Below are positions 16,002 through 24,520 of a stretch of DNA of 64,000 bases, piece after piece; within the stretch, counting starts at the first letter, position 1; each line of letters begins with the position of its first letter. The translations under genes were made by a program, and so were the position numbers. The stretch is from the NCBI GenBank assembly GCA_023382675.1, contig JAHDWN010000020.1, positions 1-64,000 on the forward strand. Direction: 5' to 3'. The notes beneath the pieces are model-generated. The model was not told where the DNA came from, made no database searches, and was given only the letters and a program-made list of their open reading frames with translations. The stretch is from Anaerolineae bacterium (GTDB lineage Bacteria; Chloroflexota; Anaerolineae; Aggregatilineales; Phototrophicaceae).

Positions 16002-17453
16002 ATGAAGATTCCCTTCGGTGGGCGTATCCTACTGCTGGGGTGCGGTTCCGTATCAGTCTGTTTGCAACCGCTTCTGCTCCGCCATCTGGAGATGGATTTC
16101 TCCAGAATCACTGTGATGGATTTCCTTGACCAACGACATCTAATCCCCGATACATTGGCGGCGGGCGTTCGCTACGTTCAGCATCAAATCACGCCGGATA
16201 ATCTGGCGCGAACGCTCTCGGAGTATGTTGGCCCAGGTGATCTGATCATCGATCTGGCCTGGAATATCGACGCCTGCGACATCGTCCAGTGGTGTCATGA
16301 TCACGATGTGATGTACATCAACACCTCGGTGGAAGTCTGGGACCCGTATCAGAATTTGCTCGATCAGCCGCCAACCGAGCGCACTCTGTACGTTCGGCAC
16401 ATGGCGCTGCGAGCGCTGGCCGCGCGCTGGACGCAGCCTGGCGCGACCGTAGTTGTCGAACATGGCGCTAATCCCGGATTGGTCAGCCATTGGACGAAGG
16501 TTGCGCTGCGCGATATTGCGGCGGCGATGCTGCGCGATGGGATCAGCCCGGAAAAACATGGGGATCTGCAAGGGGCGCTTGACACCCACGATTACGCTCG
16601 TCTGGCGATGATCGAAGGCGTCAAGGTCATCCATGTGTCCGAACGCGACACGCAGATCAACGGCAAACCCAAGTCACCGGACGAATTCGTCAACACGTGG
16701 TCGGTCGAAGGCTTTCGCGAAGAGGGCATCGCTCCGGCAGAGATGGGTTGGGGTACGCACGAACGTCGCTTGCCACCGAATGCGCACGTCCATCTTAACG
16801 GCCCCGGCAACCAGATCTGTCTCAGCCAGATGGGCATCGATACCTACATTCGCTCCTGGGTACCCCTGGGAGGCGAAATCATCGGTATGGTTGTGCGACA
16901 CGGTGAAGCCTTCACAATCAGCGATTACCTGACGGTGTGGGACGACACGAAGCCGATCTATCGCCCGACTGTTCACTACGCCTATTTGCCGTGTGATGGT
17001 GCGATCGTTTCGCTGCACGAATTCAGAATGCACAACTACAACCTGCAGGATAAACAACGGATCATCAAGAACGAGATTACCGACGGTCGTGACGAACTCG
17101 GAGTCTTGCTGTTGGGGCACGACCTCAATGGCTGGTGGGTGGGTTCTCAACTCGATATTCACGAGTCGCGCACGCTTGTGCCGGGGCAAAATTCGACGAC
17201 ATTACAGGTGGCTGCTTCCGTGCTGGGGGCGTTGTTCTGGATGATTCGCAATCCCCGACGCGGGCTGCTTGTGCCGGATCAACTGCCGGATGACGAGATT
17301 TTGCAGGTAGCGATTCCGTATCTTGGCCCGTGCCCATCCGTGCAAACCGATTGGAATCCGCTGCGTGGACGGTTCGATCCGTTCGTGAAATATCGCGATA
17401 ATCTCCCCCCTGAAGAAGACATGTGGCAGTTCGGGACTTTTCTCGTCAAATAG
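16002..17453 (+). CDS. hss: Homospermidine synthase
   Basis: 483 residues. The enzyme makes sym-homospermidine from putrescine (two putrescines, or putrescine plus spermidine) with NAD+ as a transient cofactor. The Rossmann start is RILLLGCGSVSVCLQPLL. Family-typical blocks follow: DLIIDLAWNIDAC, INTSVEVWDPY, VVEHGANPGLVSHW and VHLNGPGNQICLSQ. Length and block order match bacterial homospermidine synthases of the saccharopine-dehydrogenase-like fold. It is the first gene of an operon whose other four genes encode a PotABCD-type importer, so imported putrescine or spermidine is probably converted to homospermidine on arrival. Confidence 0.93.
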   Translation: MKIPFGGRILLLGCGSVSVCLQPLLLRHLEMDFSRITVMDFLDQRHLIPDTLAAGVRYVQHQITPDNLARTLSEYVGPGDLIIDLAWNIDACDIVQWCHDHDVMYINTSVEVWDPYQNLLDQPPTERTLYVRHMALRALAARWTQPGATVVVEHGANPGLVSHWTKVALRDIAAAMLRDGISPEKHGDLQGALDTHDYARLAMIEGVKVIHVSERDTQINGKPKSPDEFVNTWSVEGFREEGIAPAEMGWGTHERRLPPNAHVHLNGPGNQICLSQMGIDTYIRSWVPLGGEIIGMVVRHGEAFTISDYLTVWDDTKPIYRPTVHYAYLPCDGAIVSLHEFRMHNYNLQDKQRIIKNEITDGRDELGVLLLGHDLNGWWVGSQLDIHESRTLVPGQNSTTLQVAASVLGALFWMIRNPRRGLLVPDQLPDDEILQVAIPYLGPCPSVQTDWNPLRGRFDPFVKYRDNLPPEEDMWQFGTFLVK

Positions 17454-17579
17454 CCGTGGCGAAAATTTGAAAATCCCGAAGTGATCTGTTCTGATTATAG
17501 ATGGCGCGGCTGCGCAGGAGCGGGACTTCTATGCTCCTGCCTGTATGGGTAATGCGCTCATTGGATGTGTGGAGGGGGT

Positions 17580-18458
17580 ATGGCCGCGCAGGCGAATGTG
17601 GGCGGCGTCAAGGCAGTCGAGGCCGGAACCCGTGGTGGGTGGCGCATGGCCTTGCCGGGGTCGCTTTGGTTGGTTGCCTTTTTCTTGCTACCTCTGGTCA
17701 TCATGGCGATCGTCAGTTTCATGTCGCTTGGCGCGCGCAAGACGATCGTGATGCCCTTTACCGACGCAAATTATCAGCGCGTGCTCAGCGCGCTCTATCT
17801 GCCAACTATCTGGGACTCGGTGTGGATCTCGCTGGTGACGACGATCATCTGTCTGCTCGTCGGCTACCCGCTCGCGTTCTTTATCAGCACCCGCAAAAGC
17901 CAGTTTGCGCGCCAGTTAGCGCTGTTTCTGGTCATTTTACCCTTCTGGACGAACTTCGTTGTGCGCACCTACGCCATGCAGACGGTGCTCGCGCGTGAAG
18001 GCGTACTCAATCAGATCTTGTTGAGTCTCGGCGTCATACAAAACCCGCTCGAACTCTTATACACGCCCGGCGCTGTGATTATCGGCCTCGTTTATGGCTA
18101 TTTGCCGTTTATGGTGCTGCCGATTTATGCTACGGCGGAACGCTTCGATTTCAAACTGGTGGCAGCTGCCAATGACCTGGGCGCAAACGATTGGCAGGCC
18201 ATCTGGCGGATCATCATCCCGCTGACTCTACCAGGGGTGATTGCCGGATTCATCCTCGTTTTTATCCCCTGCCTGGGCGCGTTTGTGACACCGGAGCTTT
18301 TGGGCGGCACAAGCACGCTGATGATTGGTAATCTGATCAACAGCCAGTTCGAAGAGTCGAACTACCCGCGTGGATCTGCGCTTTCGATCACGCTTATGGC
18401 GCTGGTGATGATTGCATTGCTGTTGTATGTCCGCTTTGGCACGCGGGAGCAAACGTAA
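17580..18458 (+). CDS. potB: Spermidine/putrescine ABC transporter permease (PotB-type)
   Basis: 292 residues from the ATG at 17580, behind GGAGGGGG; an in-frame ATG at 17565 is the alternative. About six membrane helices and the binding-protein-dependent transport EAA loop (AANDLGANDWQAIWRIIIPL) that docks on the ATPase. The VVRTYAMQTVLAREGVLN block is characteristic of PotB. It forms the channel of a polyamine importer with the next gene. The stop is 1 base before the PotC start, so they are translationally coupled. Confidence 0.92.
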   Translation: MAAQANVGGVKAVEAGTRGGWRMALPGSLWLVAFFLLPLVIMAIVSFMSLGARKTIVMPFTDANYQRVLSALYLPTIWDSVWISLVTTIICLLVGYPLAFFISTRKSQFARQLALFLVILPFWTNFVVRTYAMQTVLAREGVLNQILLSLGVIQNPLELLYTPGAVIIGLVYGYLPFMVLPIYATAERFDFKLVAAANDLGANDWQAIWRIIIPLTLPGVIAGFILVFIPCLGAFVTPELLGGTSTLMIGNLINSQFEESNYPRGSALSITLMALVMIALLLYVRFGTREQT

Positions 18459-18459
18459 G

Positions 18460-19395
18460 ATGGCGCAGGGCACACTGACTCGACCCGTGAGATCTGAAGT
18501 CAACATCGATGTTGCCAAGATGCGCCGCGATTTGCGGGTGCGTCAGATCGGCAAAGTCGGCTACTTTCTCAATGCGCTTGCGGCCTATTTCTTTCTCTGG
18601 GCACCAATTCTAGTCTTGGTGTTATTCTCGTTCAACGACTCGCGCTCGGTGGCCCAATGGCAGGGATTCACAACGCGCTGGTACACAGGAATCTTCGAGA
18701 ATGTCGCCGGGACGAGTGTGCGCGGATCGACGACCAGTATTCTGGATGCGCTCCGAAACAGCCTGGTCATCGGCAGTCTGGCGACGTTGTTCGCGACGGT
18801 TCTCGGTACGGCGCTGGCGTTGGCGATTGTGCGTTACAAATTCCCCGGCAAGCGTGTGCTGGATTCGATCCTGTATTTGCCGGTCATCATCCCGGAGATC
18901 GCGCAGGCGATTTCGCTGGCACTATTTTTCAAAATTGTCTTTGATACCATCAATCTGATGCGTCCCGACCAGCCGCCCGCCACTTACGGCTATGGCACGA
19001 TCATTATCGGTCACGTCGTTTTTAACATTGCCTACGTGGTGATCGTGGTGCGAGCGCGCCTTGCGGACATGAATCCACGCCTCGAAGAGGCTGCTCGCGA
19101 CCTGGGCGCGAATGAATGGCAAACGTTCTGGCGCGTCACCTTTCCTTTGATGCTTCCCGGTATCGTCGCCGGTGCGTTGTTGGCCTTCACGTTGTCGCTT
19201 GATGATTACATCGTGACGGCGATGAATCGTGGGATCGGTGACGCTACCCTGACTGTGGTTGTGTTTGGCATGATGCGGCGCGGGGTCTCGCCGGAAGTCA
19301 ACGCCATTTCGACGCTGATGATCATTTTCTCGATTCTCTTGATTGGTATTTCGCTGCTCTTGCAAGGGCGGAGTGCGGTGACAGGGCGTGGCTAG
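18460..19395 (+). CDS. potC: Spermidine/putrescine ABC transporter permease (PotC-type)
   Basis: 311 residues from the ATG at 18460, which follows the PotB stop by 1 base; a longer in-frame start inside PotB is unlikely. About six helices. The cytoplasmic N-terminus precedes FLWAPILVLVLFSFN, and the EAA loop is EAARDLGANEWQTFWRVTFP. PotC signatures include PVIIPEIAQAISLALFF and LSLDDYIVTAMN. It pairs with PotB in the membrane. Confidence 0.93.
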   Translation: MAQGTLTRPVRSEVNIDVAKMRRDLRVRQIGKVGYFLNALAAYFFLWAPILVLVLFSFNDSRSVAQWQGFTTRWYTGIFENVAGTSVRGSTTSILDALRNSLVIGSLATLFATVLGTALALAIVRYKFPGKRVLDSILYLPVIIPEIAQAISLALFFKIVFDTINLMRPDQPPATYGYGTIIIGHVVFNIAYVVIVVRARLADMNPRLEEAARDLGANEWQTFWRVTFPLMLPGIVAGALLAFTLSLDDYIVTAMNRGIGDATLTVVVFGMMRRGVSPEVNAISTLMIIFSILLIGISLLLQGRSAVTGRG

Positions 19396-19450
19396 TAATG
19401 GATGCTGTCCTGTTTGGTCGTTCGGGTAGATGAAGCAGGGAGTAATTTCG

Positions 19451-20590
19451 ATGCGTATTCGGCTATGGATGATTATGTGCTTGGTGTTGGCGGCACTGGC
19501 GGCTCCGGTGTTCGCTCAGGATGCAGGTGGTGACGCCTGGAGTTGTCCGGACGGGTTTCAGGGGCAGACGCTCAACGTTCTCAATTGGACGACGTATATC
19601 TCTCCTGAAGATGATCCTGAGACGGCGTTTAACGAGAACCTGCTTCAGAATTTTGAGCAGCTTTGCGGCGTAACGGTTCAATATGATGAAGGTCTGGAAA
19701 GCACTGAGTTTGCGATTGCGCTGCTGCGCCGCGGCAATCCGGGCTATGACATCGCTGTGCCCTCGGACTATGGCGTCTCTACGTTAGCCGCCGAAGGCCT
19801 GCTGGAACCACTGGATCATGCGAACATGCCCAACGTGGTCGCCAATCTCAGCCCGTCCTTCGCCGGTCTGTGGTATGACCCGGAGAACACTTACTCGTTC
19901 CCGTATATGTGGGGCACCATCGCGATTGGTTACGACCGGGCGAAGGTCGGCGTAGATGTGACCAGTTGGAATGATCTCTTCACCTATGCTGGCCCGGTGG
20001 CCTGGCTGGAGGATCGGCGGAATGTCATTGGGGTCGCGCTGACGTTGTTGGGCTTCGACCCGAATACCGAGAATCCAGACGAGATCAATCAAGCGCGCGA
20101 TTTTCTGATCGCAAACAGCGCCAATGTCGTATCGATTGCTCAGGATGATGGTCAGGAACTGCTGGCTCGTGGTGACGTGGATATGACCATCGAGTACAAC
20201 GGGGACATCTTCCAGAAGGCAACGGAATGCGAAGAGAACCCGGATTGCACGGCGGACTTCGTGTACACCATTCCGGAAGAGGGCGCGCCCCGGTGGGTCG
20301 ATAATCTCGTGATCCCGGTTGGTGCGCCGAACAAGGCGCTGGCCGAGGTGTTCATCGATTACTTGTACGATCCCCAGGTGGCGGCGGTCAATGCCAACTA
20401 CATTCAATATGGGTCGCCCAACCAGGCTGCGATTGACCAGGGGTTGATCGATCAGTCCCTGCTGGACAATCCCGGCATTTACCCGCCGCCGGAAGTCGAA
20501 GCGAGGCTGTTCGAGCCGTATGACTTGCCCGATTCCCAGATCCTTTACGACGACGCCTGGGAAGAGGTCAAGCTGGCGATTTCGCGATAG
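19451..20590 (+). CDS. potD: Spermidine/putrescine-binding protein (PotD-type)
   Basis: 379 residues from the ATG at 19451, supported by CAGGGAG at 19436-19442; an earlier ATG at 19430 would put that site inside the gene. A signal peptide (core IMCLVLAALAAP) is cut near VFAQDAGG; there is no lipobox. The mature protein has the PotD/PotF pattern: TLNVLNWTTYISPED, AVPSDYGVSTLAAEGLLEPL, PYMWGTIAIGYD and a late WVDNLVIPVGAPNK. It would capture polyamines outside the membrane and deliver them to PotBC. Confidence 0.93.
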   Translation: MRIRLWMIMCLVLAALAAPVFAQDAGGDAWSCPDGFQGQTLNVLNWTTYISPEDDPETAFNENLLQNFEQLCGVTVQYDEGLESTEFAIALLRRGNPGYDIAVPSDYGVSTLAAEGLLEPLDHANMPNVVANLSPSFAGLWYDPENTYSFPYMWGTIAIGYDRAKVGVDVTSWNDLFTYAGPVAWLEDRRNVIGVALTLLGFDPNTENPDEINQARDFLIANSANVVSIAQDDGQELLARGDVDMTIEYNGDIFQKATECEENPDCTADFVYTIPEEGAPRWVDNLVIPVGAPNKALAEVFIDYLYDPQVAAVNANYIQYGSPNQAAIDQGLIDQSLLDNPGIYPPPEVEARLFEPYDLPDSQILYDDAWEEVKLAISR

Positions 20591-20621
20591 TTCGCACGTC
20601 ACAAGCGATTTGGAGATAGAT

Positions 20622-20643
20622 GGGCAGGGTAGATCACCTGCCC
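20622..20643 (+). promoter_or_regulatory. Intercistronic hairpin between potD and potA
   Basis: GGGCAGG (20622-20628) pairs with CCTGCCC (20637-20643) around an 8-base loop. No T-run follows. It could stabilise the potD message or partly reduce read-through, giving more binding protein than ATPase. Confidence 0.5.
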
Positions 20644-20668
20644 TCTGCTGATCTGGAAAGGGTGGCAC

Positions 20669-21841
20669 ATGCCAGAGGTTGCAGTCGATCTGCGTCACAT
20701 CATCAAGGAATTTCCAGGGCAAAGGCGTGATGTGACGTTTCGCGCGGTCGACGACGTTTCGTTAGAAATTTTGGAAGGTGAGTTTTTCGCTCTGCTCGGC
20801 CCAAGCGGTTGTGGAAAAACCACCATGCTGCGTATGATCGCAGGCTTTGAGCTGCCAACTTCTGGCGAAATACTGCTGCGCGGTAAAGCAATGCAGGACG
20901 TGCCGCCATTTCATCGCCCTGTGAACACCGTGTTTCAAGACTATGCACTGTTTCCACACATGACGGTGCTGCAAAATGTCATGTTCGGGTTGGAAATGGA
21001 AGGTGTCAAGAAGGCTGAAGCCTCAAGACGGGCGGACGAAGCACTCGACATGGTGCGCTTGCCACAAATGGCCGACCGCAAGCCGCGCCAGCTATCGGGC
21101 GGGCAGCAGCAGCGCGTCGCCCTGGCGCGCGCGCTGGTGAAGCGTCCACAGGTGCTGCTGCTGGACGAACCTCTGGGCGCGCTCGACTTGAAGCTGCGCA
21201 AGGAGATGCAGATCGAACTGGCGGAAATGCAGGATGAACTGGGCATCACATTCATTTTTGTCACCCACGATCAGGAAGAAGCCCTGACCATGGCTGACCG
21301 AATCGCGGTCATGAATGGCGGAAAGGTGCTTCAGGTAGGTACGCCGGAAGAGATTTATGACACCCCCAATTCAAGGTTTGTCGCCGATTTCATCGGTGAA
21401 ACGGTATTTTTGCCCGGACTTATGGCAGGCAAAGACGGCGAATTCGGTTGGGTGCAGCTTGATGGGGTCGAGACCAAAATCAAAGCATCTCTAGCCGCGA
21501 CTGACATTGCTGAAAATCAGAGTGTGACAGTGGCTGTCCGCCCGGAGAAGATCAACCTATTCCCCATCAAGGGCAAGGTGCGCTATCCCGATGGCAGCAG
21601 CGACGAAGCATCGGAATACAAAACGGCGTTACTGCGCGATCCCGACATAAACCTGGTCGAAGGGATCATCAAGTCTGCCAATTACATCGGCACGGACACC
21701 CGCTACACGGTCAGCGTCGGTGGACATGATATTGTGGTGCGTATCCAGAACTACGGACTGCGTTCGGATACCCATTTTGAGCCTGGTCAGCATGTGAACG
21801 TTTTCTGGGACGCGGAGACTGTACGCATTCTCGTACAGTAG
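20669..21841 (+). CDS. potA: Spermidine/putrescine ABC transporter ATP-binding protein (PotA-type)
   Basis: 390 residues. Walker A GPSGCGKTT, Q-loop in VFQDYALFPHMTV, signature LSGGQQQRVALARAL, Walker B VLLLDEPLGALD and H-loop FVTHDQEEALTMADR are all intact. The C-terminal ~130 residues form a TOBE regulatory domain with the VAVRPEKINLF strand. It powers the PotBC channel. Placing potA last, after potD, differs from the E. coli potABCD order. A strong bidirectional terminator follows at 21864. Confidence 0.94.
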   Translation: MPEVAVDLRHIIKEFPGQRRDVTFRAVDDVSLEILEGEFFALLGPSGCGKTTMLRMIAGFELPTSGEILLRGKAMQDVPPFHRPVNTVFQDYALFPHMTVLQNVMFGLEMEGVKKAEASRRADEALDMVRLPQMADRKPRQLSGGQQQRVALARALVKRPQVLLLDEPLGALDLKLRKEMQIELAEMQDELGITFIFVTHDQEEALTMADRIAVMNGGKVLQVGTPEEIYDTPNSRFVADFIGETVFLPGLMAGKDGEFGWVQLDGVETKIKASLAATDIAENQSVTVAVRPEKINLFPIKGKVRYPDGSSDEASEYKTALLRDPDINLVEGIIKSANYIGTDTRYTVSVGGHDIVVRIQNYGLRSDTHFEPGQHVNVFWDAETVRILVQ

Positions 21842-21863
21842 GTCAGGTTGAATTCTTGGGAAT

Positions 21864-21900
21864 AAAAACGAGGGCGACCAGATTTGAAGCCCTTGTTTTT
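21864..21900. terminator. Bidirectional terminator between potA and the opposing gene
   Basis: AAAAACGAGGGC (21864-21875) pairs with GCCCTTGTTTTT (21889-21900): 12 pairs, one G-T, 13-base loop. The A-run and T-run allow termination from both sides, which fits the convergent genes. Confidence 0.88.
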
Positions 21901-21920
21901 GATTTGATATGGAAGAAGCG

Positions 21921-22292
21921 CTAGCTTTGGGAAAGCATGGGCATTGAGAGCAGTGCCAGGGCTTTCTGCCAATCGGCGCTGCCGTGCGGCATGTCTTCAA
22001 GCACAGACAGCATGTGTGGCAGCAATTCCGCCATAGCCTCTTTCGGCAGCCGTTTGTGATGTTGCGACAGATTGTCGAGCGTCTTGGGGAACTGTAGGAA
22101 CCCGACGAGCCAGTTACCCAACGTGAAGGCTGACATGACGGAATTGTGGAGGCCGAAGCGATCGCTCAAAATCTGATTGTACTGTGGAACATATTCTGCG
22201 TCGATGTCACGCGCTGCCGGCAGTGTCTCGTATAACCGTTCTGTGTCAATCTGCCGAATCTGGTTCAGATATGCCGAGTCGTTATAGATCAC
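21921..22292 (-). CDS. Hypothetical protein, possibly an N-terminally eroded gene
   Basis: 123 residues, all helical in character, no known motif. The only start in range is a GTG at 22292 without a convincing ribosome site. The frame stays open for about 34 more codons upstream, with protein-like composition (for example QLPKTEIDRLRALSQS leading into the GTG), up to a TGA near 22395. No ATG or GTG occurs there. This suggests either an unusual start or a gene that lost its first part. A rightful function cannot be given. Confidence 0.5.
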   Translation of the reverse strand: MIYNDSAYLNQIRQIDTERLYETLPAARDIDAEYVPQYNQILSDRFGLHNSVMSAFTLGNWLVGFLQFPKTLDNLSQHHKRLPKEAMAELLPHMLSVLEDMPHGSADWQKALALLSMPMLSQS

Positions 22293-22501
22293 GCTCTGTG
22301 ACAGGGCGCGCAGTCGATCAATCTCTGTCTTCGGTAGTTGGTGTATTGTGCCAGCATTGAATTGACGGGCATCGGCGCGCTCTTTTCAATGATTGATACA
22401 GTATAGGACAATCTCTTCATTGCGATGCGCAAGGATTTTGGCACAGAAGAGATTGTCACACTGAAGCGAGACGCCTGTTACAGACCAGATCGGCGATTGC
22501 T

Positions 22502-23548
22502 CTAGAAGAAGAGCTTCGCCAATCGCAATGCACCCTGACTCCAGGGAACACGATGTGAAACGCCGGTCTTGCCTTCGAACTGATGCAAATTATCGAGATA
22601 CCATTGGTAGTTGCGTATGAGTGCCTGTTTGTTGCTGTATTGAGGTTTCCAACCCAGCACCTGCTCGGCCTTTTCAATGGAGACAAACGAATCTTTGCTA
22701 GCTGTTTCGTAAACCCAGGGATACAGTGGTGAAAGCTTGAGCTTTTCGAGAATCCTCAGCGCGAAGATGACCGGGCCTACCGGGAAGGGGCGTATCTTCT
22801 TGCCGAAACCGGCATAATCGAGCACTGCCTGATAGTCTTCACGCATCGTGGTGAATTCTTTCGCGCCGACGTTGAAAGTATCGTTGACTCTATCGTGATC
22901 CAATGTCGCGCATAGATAGATCGCATCGCATAGGTCTTCGACATCCAGTAGTTGGTATCGATTATTGCCACTGCCGATCATAGGGAAGCCCTTGCCATCT
23001 TTTGCCCAGTCGTAAAACAGAGCAAACACACCGAGGCGTTCCGGGCCAATAAAGGACTTGGGTCGGATGATCGACACGCTCATCTCCGGGCTGCGATACC
23101 CCTCGCAGACCTTCTCGGCCTCAATCTTCGCCTTGCCATAGGGGCCGACGCCGACCATCGGATCGGTTTCGTAAAGCGGGTGATGATCCGGGACACCATA
23201 GACTGCGGTCGATGAGACGTGAATGAAACGTTCCACGCCGTGCTGTTTTGCCGATTCGATAACCGTGCGTGTGCCGTCAATATCAGTCGAGAAAATGTCT
23301 TCCGGCTTGTACAGCGGCAAAGCTGCCGCTGTATGGATAACGACGTTCACGCCTTCCATAGCCCGGTCAACCGCCGCGCGGTCGCGAATGTCGCTTTTAT
23401 GGATGATGACCCGGTCTCGCTCTGGATAGTCAAAATCGGCGATGTCAAGCGAGACAACCTCGTGCCCGCGTTCGAGCAGGTAACGCGCCATATTGATACC
23501 GAGAAAACCGGCCCCGCCGGTGATCAGAAATCGCTTGGGTGCTTGCAT
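22502..23548 (-). CDS. NAD-dependent epimerase/dehydratase (extended SDR)
   Basis: 348 residues. N-terminal Rossmann [18 protein letters not shown] with the GxxGxxG motif; catalytic Ser in HVSSTAVYG; the Tyr-Lys pair in [23 protein letters not shown] block and FNVGAKEF follow, as in nucleotide-sugar epimerases and related sterol-dehydrogenase-like proteins. The C-terminal ~70 residues (with [11 protein letters not shown]) cover the substrate pocket. It likely acts on a nucleotide-activated sugar or on a lipid-linked substrate. The 5' leader holds a nested inverted repeat. No cell-surface cluster surrounds it, so it looks monocistronic. Confidence 0.85.
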   Translation of the reverse strand: MQAPKRFLITGGAGFLGINMARYLLERGHEVVSLDIADFDYPERDRVIIHKSDIRDRAAVDRAMEGVNVVIHTAAALPLYKPEDIFSTDIDGTRTVIESAKQHGVERFIHVSSTAVYGVPDHHPLYETDPMVGVGPYGKAKIEAEKVCEGYRSPEMSVSIIRPKSFIGPERLGVFALFYDWAKDGKGFPMIGSGNNRYQLLDVEDLCDAIYLCATLDHDRVNDTFNVGAKEFTTMREDYQAVLDYAGFGKKIRPFPVGPVIFALRILEKLKLSPLYPWVYETASKDSFVSIEKAEQVLGWKPQYSNKQALIRNYQWYLDNLHQFEGKTGVSHRVPWSQGALRLAKLFF

Positions 23549-23591
23549 GAAATTGGGAACTCCCTGGTGACATACACAGTGGACGTGAGAA

Positions 23592-23631
23592 GCGTAAACA
23601 CTTCCCGCCCTTCTCTAGAAGGATTTTACGC
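23592..23631 (-). promoter_or_regulatory. Nested inverted repeat in the leader of the epimerase gene
   Basis: GCGTAAA (23592-23598) pairs with TTTACGC (23625-23631). Inside, CCTTC (23609-23613) pairs with GAAGG (23618-23622) around TCTA. It lies 44 bases before the start at 23548. It could be an operator or an mRNA leader fold. Confidence 0.35.
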
Positions 23632-23694
23632 CCACAAGTGTACATTTGAGATAAACGATTGATCTATACTGAGCCAGGCAGCGGCGGTCGGGAT

Positions 23695-24465
23695 CTATTG
23701 CTCGTCTGGATCCTGACCGGGATCGTCAAGCAGAGGCGGGCGGGTTTTGCTCGGGCGCGGCTTGTGCTCGAAAAACATGGGCATATCCGGTTCTGCGTCT
23801 TCCTCTGGCGGCGGTGCTGGTTGAGTAGTTTCTTCGGGCAATGTACCGGGCGGCTCCGGCGCAGGCGGGGCGGGCGGCGGCAAGACGCCGAATACAGGCC
23901 GTTTGGCGGGGGTGAGCGGCATCTGACGAACGTTGAGTGCCAGCAAATCACGCACCATGGCAGCAGTTTCATCGCGCAGCCGCACATATTCTTCGCGTGG
24001 AAGGTCGGTCGCTTCCAGTTCTTCCAGCACGAGATCCATGAGACCACGCAGTTCGACGTCGGAAACCTGCGCGTTGCTCTGTCGCATGACGACAAACGGC
24101 GCGACATAATCTGCCAACGCTTCGATCAGCGGTGTCGCTGCGCCACGCAGGATGATAATCGGCGGCCATTCCTGGTCGGCATAATAGCAAGTACACTCCG
24201 CGAACGATGGAAACAAGACACGGGCCAATCTGCCATAGAGACGCTCGTATGTATCCGCCCAGAGCTTGATATGCAGTGAGGCTTCACCCGTATAAGGCAC
24301 GGGCAAGTCGCCCAGGAGCACAAGGACATTGTAAGAAGCGAGCGCACGGGCAAGTTCCGGCAGCGCGCGGGGATAGTCGCCCGGCTTCTGCCAGCCGGTG
24401 GGCACAAGTGGTTTCGCGTAACGGCTGGCAACGGCGATGAGAGTTTTTTCCAGGCGTTCTTTCAT
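23695..24465 (-). CDS. Hypothetical protein with a Pro/Glu-rich C-terminal tail
   Basis: 256 residues, not recognised. Residues 1-180 look globular, with YNVLVLLGDLPVPYTGEASL, a Cys pair (CTCYY) and WPPIIILRGAA. No signal peptide or membrane helix. From about residue 195 the chain becomes very rich in Pro, Glu and Asp, likely disordered. It lies on the same strand as the antiporter pair but 55 bases after it, so co-transcription is possible. High GC content and codon bias match its neighbours, so it is probably a real gene. Confidence 0.65.
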   Translation of the reverse strand: MKERLEKTLIAVASRYAKPLVPTGWQKPGDYPRALPELARALASYNVLVLLGDLPVPYTGEASLHIKLWADTYERLYGRLARVLFPSFAECTCYYADQEWPPIIILRGAATPLIEALADYVAPFVVMRQSNAQVSDVELRGLMDLVLEELEATDLPREEYVRLRDETAAMVRDLLALNVRQMPLTPAKRPVFGVLPPPAPPAPEPPGTLPEETTQPAPPPEEDAEPDMPMFFEHKPRPSKTRPPLLDDPGQDPDEQ

Positions 24466-24520
24466 AACAGGTTACGCTAGATAGTCTATGGCCTGATGCC
24501 CACGTGTTTGTCTTTACCTC

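Noticed and set aside
22493..22525. Inverted repeat GCGATT...AATCGC at the epimerase stop
   Set aside because: It overlaps the last codons and has no T-run; too weak to call a terminator with confidence.
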